Assembly (NCBI GenBank): GCA_030386875.1
Contig: CM059567.1
Location: 54,358,020 to 54,422,019 of the forward strand
Source: Morinoia aosen
Taxonomy: Eukaryota; Arthropoda; Malacostraca; Amphipoda; Talitridae
Length of the DNA: 64,000 nucleotides
Direction of reading: 5' to 3'
Part shown: piece after piece, positions 1 through 12,174 of the stretch
Layout: each line of letters starts with the position of its first letter
Position numbering within the stretch: position 1 is the first letter of the stretch
The notes under the pieces: generated by a model
What the model was told of the DNA's origin: nothing
Databases searched by the model: none
The model's input: the letters and a program-made list of their open reading frames with translations, nothing else
Program-made: the position numbers and the translations under genes

Positions 1-960
1 ATTGACGACGCAAAATCGGACCCACAAAAAATTAGCCATGGAGTTCCACAAGGATCTGTTCTTGGGCCTCTCCTTTTTCTGATTTTTATCAATGATATTA
101 TTAAATCTACATCATTTTTTAAATTCATACTTTTTGCCGATGACAGTACGCTTTCTGCGGTCCTTCCGAACGAAAATCCCACTACGATTGCGGAGAGTAT
201 AAATAATGAACTCCATAAGGTTTCACTGTGGCTTAAAGCTAATAAAATAAGCCTCAATATCGATAAAACAAATTATATTACGTTCTCATACAAGAAAAAT
301 ATATCTCTACCATCCATTAAAATTGGCGAAGGTGAAATCAAAGAAACCAACTCATGTAAATTTCTGGGCATCATAATAGATAAACATCTGACCTTCAAAG
401 AGCACATCACTCATATTAGTTCTAAATTATCAAAATCCATCGGAATCCTGAATAAAGTTAAAAATTTCCTGCCTGAAACAGCCTTACTAATGCTTTATCG
501 AACGCTCATTTCACCATACCTGCAATACGGAATAGAAGCATGGCATGGAACTGATAAAAATAAAACCAATATAATTTTTACTCTGCAAAAAAGAGCCATC
601 AGAGCGGTAAAGAACCTAGAATATAATGCTCACACAAATGATTCATTCAAAAATTTACAAATACTTAAACTCTCGGATCTCTACAAAATCTCCATCTGCA
701 ATTTCATCTACAAAACATTAGCTAATGATGGCGACAATAGCCTTCAACAGTTATTAACTGCGCAAACTGGTCATCACGACCATTTAACACGAAATAAAAG
801 TAAATTCATGCTTCCTTATTATTCAAAGGCCCGCTCGCAACATAGTATACTATTCGTTGGAACTAAAACCTGGAACTCAATACCTGCGGAGATCCGTGAA
901 AGTAATTCTTACAAGGTATTTAAAAGAAATCTTGAGTCTCACTTCTTATCAGAATACTAG
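1..960 (+). CDS. LINE reverse transcriptase, C-terminal 319 residues, 5' partial
   Basis: Frame 1 is open from the first base to a TAG at 958-960, so the true start lies upstream. Visible RT motifs: GVPQGSVLGPLLF at residues 14-26; FADDS at 45-49, the catalytic Asp pair in the YXDD-like box; LKANKISLNIDKT at 78-90; FLGIIIDKHLTF at 121-132, the thumb-proximal box of LINE RTs. The C-terminus (WNSIPAEIRESNSYKVFKRN and following) is the tail typical of Jockey/CR1-type ORF2 proteins. The family enzyme copies its own RNA at a nicked chromosomal target; the endonuclease domain would be N-terminal and is outside the window. A shorter reading from the ATG at 490 would omit the catalytic core and is not the real start. 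Confidence 0.88.
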   Translation: MDDAKSDPQKISHGVPQGSVLGPLLFLIFINDIIKSTSFFKFILFADDSTLSAVLPNENPTTIAESINNELHKVSLWLKANKISLNIDKTNYITFSYKKNISLPSIKIGEGEIKETNSCKFLGIIIDKHLTFKEHITHISSKLSKSIGILNKVKNFLPETALLMLYRTLISPYLQYGIEAWHGTDKNKTNIIFTLQKRAIRAVKNLEYNAHTNDSFKNLQILKLSDLYKISICNFIYKTLANDGDNSLQQLLTAQTGHHDHLTRNKSKFMLPYYSKARSQHSILFVGTKTWNSIPAEIRESNSYKVFKRNLESHFLSEY

Positions 961-1332
961 TCGTGTAAGATCACCAAGTCAAATCCTGCCTCCTACATGT
1001 CTGGTCCTAATAATGCAATTTGCCATGAGTAATATCGCCGATTTTCAGTCTGCTCCCAAATCGTTATCGAATATACTGTTAAATATTGTCCATATGACCT
1101 ATATTGTAAAATTAAACATCAATATTGAGTTCATTATCCTGTTGATCAGTCTAATGCGAAACTAGGCTAAGTGAATTAGGTTAAACATTATTGTACGCCC
1201 TAGAATAATGTAATGGTAGGATGCCCTAGAAGTCGCTGAACTTATTCGGGCCCACAGGTAGCTATACTCAACTCTGACCATTGTATTAGACTTAAGAAAC
1301 ATTCTACCTCTGTATCTCCTGTGGTAAATAAA

Positions 1333-1359
1333 TTGTTTAAATTGTTTAAATTGTTTAAA
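1333..1359 (+). repeat. LINE 3' tail, (TTGTTTAAA)x3
   Basis: Three perfect tandem copies of a 9-bp unit about 370 bp after the RT stop codon. This fits the 3' simple-repeat tail of a LINE and marks the probable element end. Confidence 0.7.
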
Positions 1360-1360
1360 A

Positions 1361-4330
1361 TCAATGAATGAAAGAAAAGTGTGAAAAATACTCTCAAATA
1401 TCTTCACATTAACATTCGTAGTAAATTTTCACACATTGGTATCGTAATACCTATTGCAAATTGTCGAAGCAAATGATGAGAGAAAAGACGAAAAAATGCG
1501 TTCCTTTCGCTGCGTTAATTTTATTTAGACATTGCATATAAATACAAGCACCTAAGAAAACACAATCCTAGTGACGCATTGTTGGAAACACTCCCGCATT
1601 TGTGTGCAATTATATTGAAATACGAGCATACAAGCATAGTATCTAGTGATATGAGGGATTAATGTTGAAAGTATGTAAGATTGGCTGATTTAAATTATTC
1701 TGTGTCTAAGACTATGAGGTCGACATTCGAAACAATTTTTTCATTCTTACGTATCAACTAGTACGACAAACAACGAGCTCGGAGAGAATAAAACATTTCA
1801 CCATAACACAAAATTTATGATACTTCCTACGCTAACAATACTGGCACGAAGGAGTTCACCGGAGTCGAAAATATGAGAAGTTTTGTTGCACAATGCTAAC
1901 CATAACATTTGCATCATAACTGCGACAATCCGAAAAGTTAAATACCTAAATAGTGTTGTCAATACATACTCACGAGAGTAAGAAACGATAAATTGTCACC
2001 CAAGACTCATAGGGAATTTTAGGACAGGCATGAGAATTGAAACACTGATGTTCTATAAAGTTATTACATAAGACGAATTAAGTCGCATTTTAAAATATTT
2101 TAATATTAAAGGTCCTGAGTGGATATACATAGATGGGGGCCATGACGACCCATGTCAATGTTTGTACAAAAGACTGAGAAAAAGCATGCATAAAAATGTA
2201 CCCCAGAGCTAGTTAGTTGAAGTTTAATAATGTTAATTTATGAATACAATAAAAGAAATGTACAGATGATGAAATCAGTGGGACGGGAACGCTTGTGACA
2301 GTTTCCACGTACATTGACATATGACCTTTGGCTTTCTTGACATCAGGGAATGATATTGAAAGTGTTTCTGGATAAAATATATCCATAACTACCAAATCAA
2401 AACGGCAGATGTTCTAAAATATCTTTTCGAGCGAGCTCAATAAAATAGAAGTAAACTCACTGCTTTCAAGAGCATACTTTAAGTCATACAACAAGTTTAC
2501 GATATTTCTCATTTAAATGCTTAACAATAATGCACGGAGATGATGAGGTAGATAAAGAGAAAAGTTGATAGGTATTAAAGAAATTTAAAAAATACGGTAT
2601 TTATAAAACCAATGCAAGTCGCTTGACCATCAATTTTACAGAAACTGTTGTTTGGGTATACACATGTATATTTACGTATATATGTAAGCACTACACATAC
2701 GTACCCACGTACAAACCCATAAGACACATGCATACATATTTTCATGCATGTACGCAAATATCCGCAAAGAATAGAAACAATCACATTACATCCGCATAGC
2801 CTACTAAAAAATGTGGTGCATGTGGTATAATGTAGTGAAATATAGGATAGGAAAAATATGGAACTACTGTTCTAATACGTACTACAGCTTACAATTATTG
2901 TGGACACGCAAGATGACGAGCTATTTATGATGAACTATGATACTTCTTACACTACAGGTGAGTGTAAAAAACAATATTTTTACAAGTTATTGTATCGCAA
3001 AGATGAAATGATTGTTTTTTCTTATAAATTGTTTATGATGTACATTCCATCTGACCATAACCTATAAAAACTTAATATTTCATCCAATTTTGTATCTGCA
3101 TAGAAGTGCAGCGTAATTTGAAATGTGGAGCCTAAAAGAACATTGCTGGCAACTTTCTTGACAACGCCGTACATTAATTCTGCGAAGACTGTAGAAAGAG
3201 AAAACAGTCAGTTACTTGACAACACTGTGCCTCAAGTCTGCCTTGAGTATGTCGCAGATTTTGGACGGCCCTCTCGCTGGGGTTCTTGCCCAGGCGACTT
3301 TACCTATTAAACGTCTTTGGAACTAAGGATGCTTGACATCTATGTACATTCATATTTAGCTAGGTCGGTTCCAAGACTGCTTGGCGCTCAAATTTTAATT
3401 GAAAACTGATTTAACTGAAAATTATAGCTAGCAAGAACACTCACAGTATACAAAAGTCGATTGTATAACTTACGCTGCAAGCTGTATTGCTACCACGAAT
3501 AATATGTTTGAAAGTCTTGTCTCAACTTGCAGATGCGGTGAGGAAACGCTAGCGGTCAAGTTGCAGAACTGCATGATCCAAGTAGCTAACTCTTGTTAGT
3601 GGTTATACTGTATAGTCAACAACTCACTCGTTTAGTAGTTAATCAATAAGAAATCGGTTGCTACTGGCTAAGAAGAACATCGGCATCAAGCATTTCCAAT
3701 TGATTAGCTTAGTGGAGAAGGCAATTGTAATAGTGTAGTAATTTAGAACAGAAGGTAATAGAGGAGAAGGTAATTGCACATATTTTAGCCTTGGGTTCTG
3801 TTTCAAATTTGAACTGAACACATTATACTTATTTTTCCATTTACACTAATATTTAAAAATAATTGTAGGTAGATTTTTAGACTGAAGGATGCACTGAACT
3901 CACCGGTTTCATGATCGTAATTTGCTCGTGTCAAGTATATAAATGTACCAGTCGTTTGTGTCAACACCACAAACATACTAATAAATACATTCACATTCTG
4001 AATTTCTTGAAGAGGAATAAAACTATTGTATCTACATGAGTTATTATTCATTACTACTTTACTACTTTTATTATTATTTTATTGGCTACTTTCATCTTCA
4101 ACTTTTATTTGTCTACAAATTTCTTTCAATTTTTATGTTTCTATGTGCCGAGTGTGCAGACACACCTAGTGCATTTCCCGTTCTCTTTGTTTCATACGGA
4201 ATGATGCCTACTTCTTTCTTTTCTTGAAAACAGCTTTGTTGTGGTAAGAGAGGCTTTAACTAATGTATAATCTAGAGTATTCTCCTATTCCGTATTGTCT
4301 ATGGTACAGAATAACAGGTGCTGTTATACA
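1361..4330. other. AT-rich DNA, no gene recognised
   Basis: Only short open frames with no recognisable domain. The stretch at about 2640-2770 is a patchy mix of ATACAT and ACGTAC words. I see no tRNA boxes or transposon termini. Confidence 0.5.
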
Positions 4331-4523
4331 GTGAAGTCTACCACACTATAGCATGAGATCTACCGCTAGCTAGTACGATAGCGTGAGATTAGGTTAGGTT
4401 ACTAATGGACATTACTTATTTCCATTATTTAATTTAGCGATGAGCATTTAATTTGTACATCTCAAATTGTACTTGGGTAGGCGATACAGGGCGGTAGACC
4501 TCACGCTATAGTAACACCTTCAC
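4331..4523. mobile_element. Candidate MITE with imperfect ~35-bp terminal inverted repeats
   Basis: The left end GTGAAGTCTACCACACTATA with the following CATGAGATCTACCGC is matched, reverse-complemented, by the right end near 4490-4523 (GCGGTAGACCTCACGCTATAG, then CTTCAC). The arms differ at several bases. The interior is AT-rich and non-coding and includes TTAGGTTAGGTT at about 4388. No clear target duplication is visible. The CTATAGTAACACC part recurs once more at about 4550. Confidence 0.4.
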
Positions 4524-4804
4524 GGAAAGGCGAGCTCTTATGCACACCGCTATAGTAACACCTAATACCAGATGTGTAATTTTTTCCCACTGTGAACAAA
4601 AAATCCGTATTTGGTTCATATCTACGGTCTAAAATATTGGCCTTTTCTTTGTTTGAAGTTGGGTTGAAAAGTTTTAATCGTTGTTGGGTGTGCAGTGGAC
4701 TGCACGAGATTATGCGGCTTTAAATGACCGGTGGCAAATCATAACTTGACGTTATCATTTCATGTATCGCACGTGACTTCGAATTTGTCCTCACCAGCTA
4801 AGAT

Positions 4805-5284
4805 TTAACACGCTAACTGCGGTGGATTAAACTGAAGTTCAATTTTAAATTCAAATTAGAGTTCATTTTAGAGATCAATTTTGAAAATAACGAACATTAA
4901 ATAGATTGTACCTTCATTTAGTTTTCATTAAGGATTTATGAAAATTTTGTTTATGACAGCTTGTCGGTCAGAAGCATTATCAAAATTCCCTCAGTGACCA
5001 CCGGTGGGTCACGTCACAGTCAAAGTATAAATCAAGAGGTTGACAACGACAGGCCAACCCTCCTCAACACATTGACTGCGATGTGAGGAACCGGTGACAC
5101 GGAGGGAATTTTCATTGTGCTGCTGTCCGACCACCAGTCGCTAACTCAATTTTCGAAAACATTTAATCAGAACTGAATAGAGACACAATGCAGTTAATAT
5201 TTGCTATTTTCAGAATTGCTTACAACAATGGACTTTAAATTCGAGCTGAAAATTGAACTTCAGTTCAACCCATCGCAGTCAACA
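4805..5284. mobile_element. Inverted dimer of a TTAA-type MITE
   Basis: The left end is TTAA then CACGCTAACTGCGGTGG. The right end, reverse-complemented, is GTTGACTGCGATGGGTTG followed by the same ACTGAAGTTCAATTTT. The inner parts also mirror each other: GACCACCGGTGGGTCACGTC near 4997 against GAACCGGTGACACGGAGGG near 5085. The whole is therefore two roughly 220-bp copies tail to tail around about 5045, with arms visibly diverged. A monomer with the same terminus lies at 44881. Non-coding. The TTAA is intact only on the left. A piggyBac-type relationship is inferred from TTAA. Confidence 0.6.
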
Positions 5285-7293
5285 AATAAATTACTGGACG
5301 ACCCAGAATCTTCTTGAAACTTGAACAACTGAACTACACAACGCATCACAGCTGAAATACCTTTGTTGTTGTTGCCGGGGTGAATATTGGAATTAAGTTA
5401 TAATTAAATTTAATATATAGAAGACAATGAGAGGTAAATAGTGCGCAGAGTCAATAGCTAGCATGGTAAGGTCAAACGTCTCTCTTGACTTCCGAGTACG
5501 CTGAAATACAAGTCTTTGACGTACAACTTGCAGCTGTGAGGCTGAAATGCGGAGCTCCTGCAAGTTGTGGAACAGTTCTACGAGACTTGGAGGGTGGGCC
5601 GGGCCTTAGTTTATCATATAGATTGGTCTGCATATTGAAGGCCATAGCTGCAAACTCTCGGGCACCAGCCAACACTCGAGAATAATCCAGGCAGTCACAC
5701 GGCTCCTCAACCAAATGTCACTCAGAATTACTGAGCTTCCAATTTTAAATTCACATAAAAGTATGCACATAATTTTCATCCATTCGAAACATTTTGAAAG
5801 GTGAGAAGGAAGAAATTCTGATTGTGCATAATTCGATCTCAGGTGATAAAAGTGGCTTCTGTTTCTAAACTATCGCTGAATCACATTACAGACGAAAGTC
5901 ACCATCACCATTCCCAGAATAATGTGTCAAAACAGTCAATTGCATATGGTCTTCACAGGAATCCACAATAAAGAGGCCAATTCTCCCACCCACAATACGG
6001 ATATTTTTCTCTGATATGGCGAGCTTGATAGACGCTCTCTTGTCCTCAGAGTATCTTGTCTTCGGTTGCAATGGAAGTGTTTTTTTACCCCTCGATCAAT
6101 AAGATCAGGAAAAAATTGAGGCTTTTGGAATCATTAAAATATTATGTAGTGAACTGTAGTTTTACATTTAACCTTAGTTCTGTAAAATTTATTCGGAGTT
6201 AACTGTGGTGTGGAGATTTATTTAATACTTGCACATTTTTGCATATGGAACCAAAAATAGCCCAAAACTTTGCACGAACATTGGCTGTTTTTCTAATCTT
6301 GTAGTACTGTAAATTTAGATTGATTTCCTAAATTGCAGGAAATTTATTTGTACGGTGGAAAAGCGATTCGAAACGATCTTTGTGGACCTGAAAAGTTACC
6401 AATTGCTCAGTTCGGCTTCAGGAATTGCGTTTATAAGTTTCGAGATTCGCTTCAATTCTTGCGAGCGCATGGTTTCATGCATAGCTCATGGGCAGCTCCT
6501 GAGGGAAATATCTCAGATTCCCGACTTTACGGGAGGGAATTTAAAGTTCCTATTCATAAAAGGACCGGACCGTGAAGAGCAAGTTCAGCGGGTAAAATGG
6601 CGACCGGCTCGACTGCGTTTCCACAGCCATACTCATAACTTTCTCTTCGATGTTGGAATGTTTTCTTAAGAGTGGGAAGCAAAAGTTAACTCGTCGTGTG
6701 ATGTCTGAATTAAAAGTTGGAAATTTTTCCGGCCGAAGTTTAGCGGGTAAACGAGAGGATACTCTCGAGCTTGACGGGCAACAGTAACTTAAATGGAAAA
6801 TTCATTGATCATATTTAGAATTCATTTTTATATTTGGGATTCATTGAATAGAGGATTTATTTATTATATTTGCAAGCTTCTCATAAATTGTTACTGGGAA
6901 GTTATTTTCTTAAAAAATACTCTATTTCCTTTGAAAGGTCCTGAATAATGAACTATGCATCGTTAGAACTGCGTACGTAATCCTGAACATAAATACTCAA
7001 CATGAAAATGAAGTCTGTGCACGCGCCTAGTTCAGTTATTTTAAATCAACTTGTATTTCGAAACAATGCAAGATTGAGACTAGCACATTTGAATACATCT
7101 AATTGTACTCTCAACAAACCAAGTTGAATGGAAATTTTAAGTGAATGATTCATAATATTCAGTATTAAAATTATAAATTCTTTTTTGATTAGGCTCAAGG
7201 CCACAGCACTGCATTAAATACATTTAATATCGAGATGTTCTTCGAGGAAGACGTGTGTGTGGCCCCTTGCCCAGAGAAAGTAAAATTTCGACG
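5285..7293. other. Unassigned DNA with two GC-richer patches
   Basis: Patches at about 5480-5720 and 6330-6670 are richer in GC than their surroundings and carry open frames of 60-104 codons, on both strands in the first and on + in the second. The longest is 6355-6669, with no ATG-supported homology I can name. They could be exons or conserved non-coding DNA. The rest is AT-rich with nothing recognised. Confidence 0.4.
5523..5568. other. Perfect 11-bp stem hairpin with a 24-nt loop
   Basis: ACAACTTGCAG at 5523-5533 is exactly complementary to CTGCAAGTTGT at 5558-5568. It sits in a GC-richer patch. It may be an RNA structure or chance; no flanking element termini are seen. Confidence 0.3.
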
Positions 7294-9227
7294 TCACTCA
7301 TATGCAAAGGCTTCATGCTGTCAGTAACTCATCACTCACAAGCAAAGGCATCACGCTGGCAGTAACTCATCACTCACAAGCAAAGGTATCAGGCTGTCAG
7401 TAACTCATCACTCACAAGGAAAGGCATTAGGCTGTCAGTAACTAATCACTCACATACAATGGCAACAAGCTGTCAGTAACTCATCACTCACAAGCAAAGG
7501 CATCAGGCTGTTCATCATTACTCAAGAGCAAAGGCATCACGCTGTCAGTAACTCATCACTCACAAGCAAAGGCATCACGCTGTCAGTAACTCATCACTCA
7601 CACACAAAGGCATCACGCTGTCAGTAACTCATCACTCACAAGCAAAGGCATCACGCTGTCAGTAACTCATCACTCACAAGCAAAGGCATCACGCTGTCAG
7701 TAACTCATCACTCACATACAAAGGCATCACGCTGTCAGTAACTCATCACTCACAAGCAAAGGCATCACGCTGTCAGTAACTCATCACTCACAAGCAAAGG
7801 CATCACGCTGTCAGTAACTCATCACTCACATACAAAGGCATCACGCTGTCAGTAACTCATCACTCACAAGCAAAGGCATCACGCTGTCAGTAACTCATCA
7901 CTCACAAGCAAAGGCTCCACGCTGTCAGTAACTCATCACTCACAAGCAAAGGCATCACGCTGTCAGTAACTCATCACTCACAAGCAAAGGCATCACGCTG
8001 TCAGTAACTCATCACTCACATACAAAGGCATCACGCTGTCAGTAACTCATCACTCACAAGCAAAGGCATCACGCTGTCAGTAACTCATCACTCACAAGCA
8101 AAGGCTCCACGCTGTCAGTAACTCATCACTCACATACAAAGGCATCACGCTGTCAGTAACTCATCACTCACATACAAAGGCATCTCGCTGTCAGTAACTC
8201 ATCACTCACATACAAAGGCATCACGCTGTCAGTAACTCATCACTCACAAGCAAAGGCATCACGCTGTCAGTAACTCATCACTCACAAGCAAAGGCATAAC
8301 GCTGTCAGTAACTCATCACTCACATACAAAGGCATCACGCTGTCAGTAACTCATCACTCACAAGCAAAGGCATCACGCTGTCAGTAACTCATCACTCACA
8401 AGCAAAGGCTTCACGCTGTCAGTAACTCATCACTCACAAGCAAAGGCATCACGCTGTCAGTAACTCATCACTCACATACAAAGGCATCACGCTGTCAGTA
8501 ACTCATCACTCACAAGCAAAGGCATCACGCTGTCAGTAACTCATCACTCACAAGCAAAGGCATCACGCTGTCAGTAACTCATCACTCACATACAAAGGCA
8601 TCACGCTGTCAGTAACTCATCACTCACAAGAAAAGGCATCACGCTGTCAGTAACTCATCACTCACAAGCAAAGGCTTCACGCTGTCAGTAACTCATCACT
8701 CACATACAAAGGCATCACGCTGTCAGTAACTCATCACTCACATACAAAGGCATCAGGCTGTCAGTAACTCATCACTCACAAGCAAAGGCTTCACGCTGTC
8801 AGTAACTCATCACTCACATACAAAGGCATCACGCTGTCAGTAACTCATCACTCACATACAAAGGCATCACGCTGTCAGTAACTCATCACTCACAAGAAAA
8901 GGCATCACGCTGTCAGTAACTCATCACTCACAAGCAAAGGCTTCACGCTGTCAGTAACTCATCACTCACATACAAAGGCATCACGCTGTCAGTAACTCAT
9001 CACTCACATACAAAGGCATCAGGCTGTCATTTACTCATCACTCACAAGCAAAGGCTTCACGCTGTCAATAACTCATCACTCACATACAAAGGCATCACGC
9101 TGTCAGTAACTCATCACTCACAAGCAAAGGCTTCACGCTGTCAGTAACTCATCACTCACATACAAAGGCATCACGCTGTCAGTAACTCATCACTCACATA
9201 CAAAGGCATCAGGCTGTCAGTAACTCA
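7294..9227. repeat. 38-bp minisatellite, about 51 units
   Basis: The consensus starts AAGCAAAGGCATCACGCTGT and continues CAGTAACTCATCACTCAC. Units differ mainly at AAGC versus ATAC and at GGCATCAC versus GGCTTCAC, GGCTCCAC or GGCATCAGG. The first six units are the most diverged, and unit 6 has an internal deletion near 7507. In the right third, variant types recur every seven units (266 bp). Every unit contains TAA in one frame. No coding role. Confidence 0.95.
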
Positions 9228-9805
9228 GTTCGCCGCTCACGTTTTTGAATTTCATGATCAAATTCTTACGATGGAGGTTTGTTTTGAAGCCATCTGTTTT
9301 AACGAAACATAAGTTCATGTTTTAAAACCACTCAAAATCTATGTATTCATCTGAAAAGACCAAATGCCATCGACTTGCACATGTGGACATTATTCACAGT
9401 ACACACACTAATTAGGCTCTTCAAGCTGTCAAGCTGAGTGAAAATATTGATAAAAAGTTTCAAAGGAACGTCAGAAGCGATTCAGTACCAACTGAAAATC
9501 CACTCGGATCGTTTGAGCTTCATTTTTTAGTCGCTGCAATGACAGGCTACGTGAACCCCCGCCCGTTCAACTTCAATGTTGATGACATGACAAACTTTTT
9601 CACTGCACGTGCCGCTTGCACAATGTGCTTCTTGAATTCAAGGAATCTTCCAATGCATCAGTGACGAAATTATTTTGAGGCTCAGCAGCCAAAAGCGTCA
9701 CTCTTTTTAAATTAATGACTAGTGATTGATTGTCCGTGAATGTTGGAACAGAGATGGTTAAACTCATTTGTGGACGGGACAGAATGATTGATTGGGAATA
9801 TACTT
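9228..9805. other. Unique-looking AT-rich DNA, nothing recognised
   Basis: Only short frames. The minus-strand frame at 9600-9860 runs into the MITE at 9806, so it is not a gene candidate. Confidence 0.5.
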
Positions 9806-10079
9806 TTAACACGTTGACTACGTATTGGGACATATGTGAACCACCAGGTAAATTGCTCATTTATGTTCCGGTATAAATGAATAACATTTCAATTAATTCA
9901 CTGTTTTTTTCATAACAGATTCTAGCGCACGAGTTAAAATATTATTGTGTGATTATATTTTTCTTGCTTCTTTGAAACGATAGGAATGTATTAGACATGT
10001 CTAGTCGGTTTTCAGTGTTGCTACACACAATTTAACCTAATCGACCTTTGCAACCGCGTTAACGTAGTCAACTTGTTAA
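9806..10079. mobile_element. MITE with TTAA at both ends (piggyBac-like)
   Basis: TTAA at 9806-9809 is followed by CACGTTGACTACGT. The right end reads ACGTAGTCAACTTG then TTAA at 10076-10079. The terminal inverted repeats match at 13 of 14 bases, and TTAA flanks both, as expected for a TTAA-specific (piggyBac-type) insertion. The interior of about 240 bp is AT-rich and has no transposase frame, so it would be non-autonomous. The termini resemble those at 4805 and 44881; the interior does not obviously match them. Confidence 0.7.
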
Positions 10080-10439
10080 GGTTGAAAAAAAAACTGCTAT
10101 AAATTAAATGGAAGTCGTGAGTGGAGATTAGCGGCTTTTTGTTCAACATTGCAAACCATTAAAATAAAAAAATTATTTCAATAATATTAATACGAAACTT
10201 TACAAGTTTAAAGTAACCTTTTGCATGTGAGGCAGGTCGGAGACTTTCACCAAGTTTCACTCAATCCTGATCCCGTAAATTTATTTATATTATTCTACAG
10301 CGTAATTCGTTGACGGTTCTTTCGCGTGACATAACCAACTTACCTCACCGTCTCGTTGCACTTTTTAAGCCTCTCTTTATCGACGGAGGTTTTGGGGAAT
10401 TTCGCACGAAAAATTATTACGTGATGCGGCCAATACAAA

Positions 10440-10720
10440 AAATAGAGCAGAGATGATGGAATTTATCGGCGAGCTTTTTAGAGCGTATTGGGCCGAGGCT
10501 CGGCCGGGCCGGCCCGCTGCCGTGTTTGCTAAATCAATCAAAACGAACTTATCGTTGGGGGAATTTCATTCCACGCTGCAGGCGGCGCTGCCTTCGCTCT
10601 CTCTCGAGGCTTCGGGTTAGTGATCGGTAATTCTAAAGAGGCGACAAAAACTACGACGCTTTGTTGCGTGGACTTTGCCTCAATCCCGTCAAAAAATGAG
10701 CTTTTTTGAGTCATGTGCAT
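10440..10720. other. CpG-rich patch with a GGCCGAGGCTCGGCC palindrome
   Basis: Strong GC rise in AT-rich surroundings, with GGCCGAGGCTCGGCC at about 10491 and several CG dinucleotides. It could be a promoter-proximal or exonic remnant. A 60-codon minus frame (10538-10720) has no recognisable domain. Confidence 0.3.
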
Positions 10721-10994
10721 TGCTTTGATGTCTGTGAAATACGTGTGGTTGTTTTTCGTAGAAGCTGGATGAGAATAAACGGCTTTGTATTCGAACGAAT
10801 AATATTATTTCATTGCAGTTGAATGAAATTTAGGTTCATGTTGCATGGTGCAAGGGAGAAAGATAACCGAAACCACAGAGAAACCTACGGAAATTTAAAT
10901 TAGAATTTTCATTTAATTTTAACGAGAGTGACATTGCTCATAATTCTATTGGCAAAATATTATGGCCTTCACAATTAGCGAATTTTTTTTACAA

Positions 10995-11066
10995 TAATAC
11001 TTGAAATAAAATAATTAAACAATTGGTGTATAATACTTGAAATCAAAGAATTAAACAGTTGGTGTA
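10995..11066. repeat. 36-bp tandem duplication
   Basis: TAATACTTGAAATAAAATAA begins at 10995 and a copy with four differences begins at 11031. Two units only. Confidence 0.75.
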
Positions 11067-12174
11067 ATTGTTAATTTCGGAGCGATGTGAAGGTCACCGA
11101 ATATTGTTGGTGAGAGTGACAATTTACTTGAGTGGACTTATATATCTGTTGACTCAAACAGCAACAAAGTATGCAACCAACTTAGAATAACCAATATTTT
11201 CAGATATACTGAGTTTTGCAGCGCCTTACAACTTCACTTAGCTGATACTTTATTTTAAATAGCAGTTGATGTGGAAAATTTACATTTTCTTCTAAGAAGC
11301 TAAATATTGAAAGCAAAATTTTGGTTGACATGTTCTTTGCGACGTGCTTAGGATTTTGCCTAATTTCCCTGTGGAACTACTGTGAATTGGGGGCTGATTG
11401 TTTGTTATAAAATGTCTGAAACATTCGGAAAATAAAGCGTAAAATATCAGATTCAGCTCTCATACAGGAATTAAAAAAAATAAAAATCGAAAGAAAGTAA
11501 AATTGAAAAAAAGATTATATAAACATAATAGATGGTAACTTGCGAATTCGAAGGAAATATCAAGAGTTAGTGAAATAGAAAGAACTAATACCAATACACG
11601 TGACAATAAGAAATAATGCTGAGCTGTGTATAACATTACAAATCCTAAAATTATAATGCATTCTCGTTATAATGTTTTTGAATCAAACTACTAAACGTAA
11701 TAATTTGTCAGGGTGGGAAAAAAAGCTACGTAGTACCTGATAATTCCTTACTTACGCATTTTTGAGAAACATTGGCCCTACTTCTTACCAGCAGTGCACC
11801 TGCCGAACACGCATTCTAATGAACTCCAATAGTCTACGCAACATGATTTCTCTGGTTACACGTATTCAAACCGAGATGAACAAAGACATTCGTGACCGTG
11901 GATCGCAATTTTGTACCAATTAGATTCGAAGATGCTGAAGCAATAATCTCATAGCTTCTGTGAAAACGTTGTGTCTCAGCTCCAGTTACGTTAGAGGCCA
12001 CGTTAAGTGTTTGTTTTTTGTGTCATATAGGTTTGTCAAAAAGATTATTATTATTATAAACATTATTACTACATAGTCCACCCTTCTTTATTCAAGTGAG
12101 AAAGAAGGCGAAATGAAAGGAAGACATAAAAAAATTCAATCTCTCGAGAGTTACTGAGGCCGAGCCTGTATCAC

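Larger units (their letters stand above)
1..1360 (+). mobile_element. 3' part of a non-LTR retrotransposon (LINE), cut by the left window edge
   Basis: The element holds the C-terminal part of a reverse-transcriptase ORF (1-960), about 370 bp of 3'UTR, and a 3' tail of three exact TTGTTTAAA units at 1333-1359. A short simple repeat in place of a long poly(A) is a known 3' end type for CR1/Jockey-like LINEs. The ORF has no stops or frameshifts, so the copy may be young. The 5' part lies outside the window. The right boundary is set by the end of the tail repeat; a target-site duplication cannot be tested without the 5' end. The CR1/Jockey placement is an inference from ORF style. Confidence 0.85.

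Noticed and set aside
4385-4400. Telomere-type TTAGG repeats
   Set aside because: Only two units (TTAGGTTAGGTT) inside a small inverted-repeat element; not a telomeric tract.
7294-9227. CRISPR-like array of short repeats
   Set aside because: Repeats are contiguous 38-bp units without unique spacers, in a eukaryotic context.
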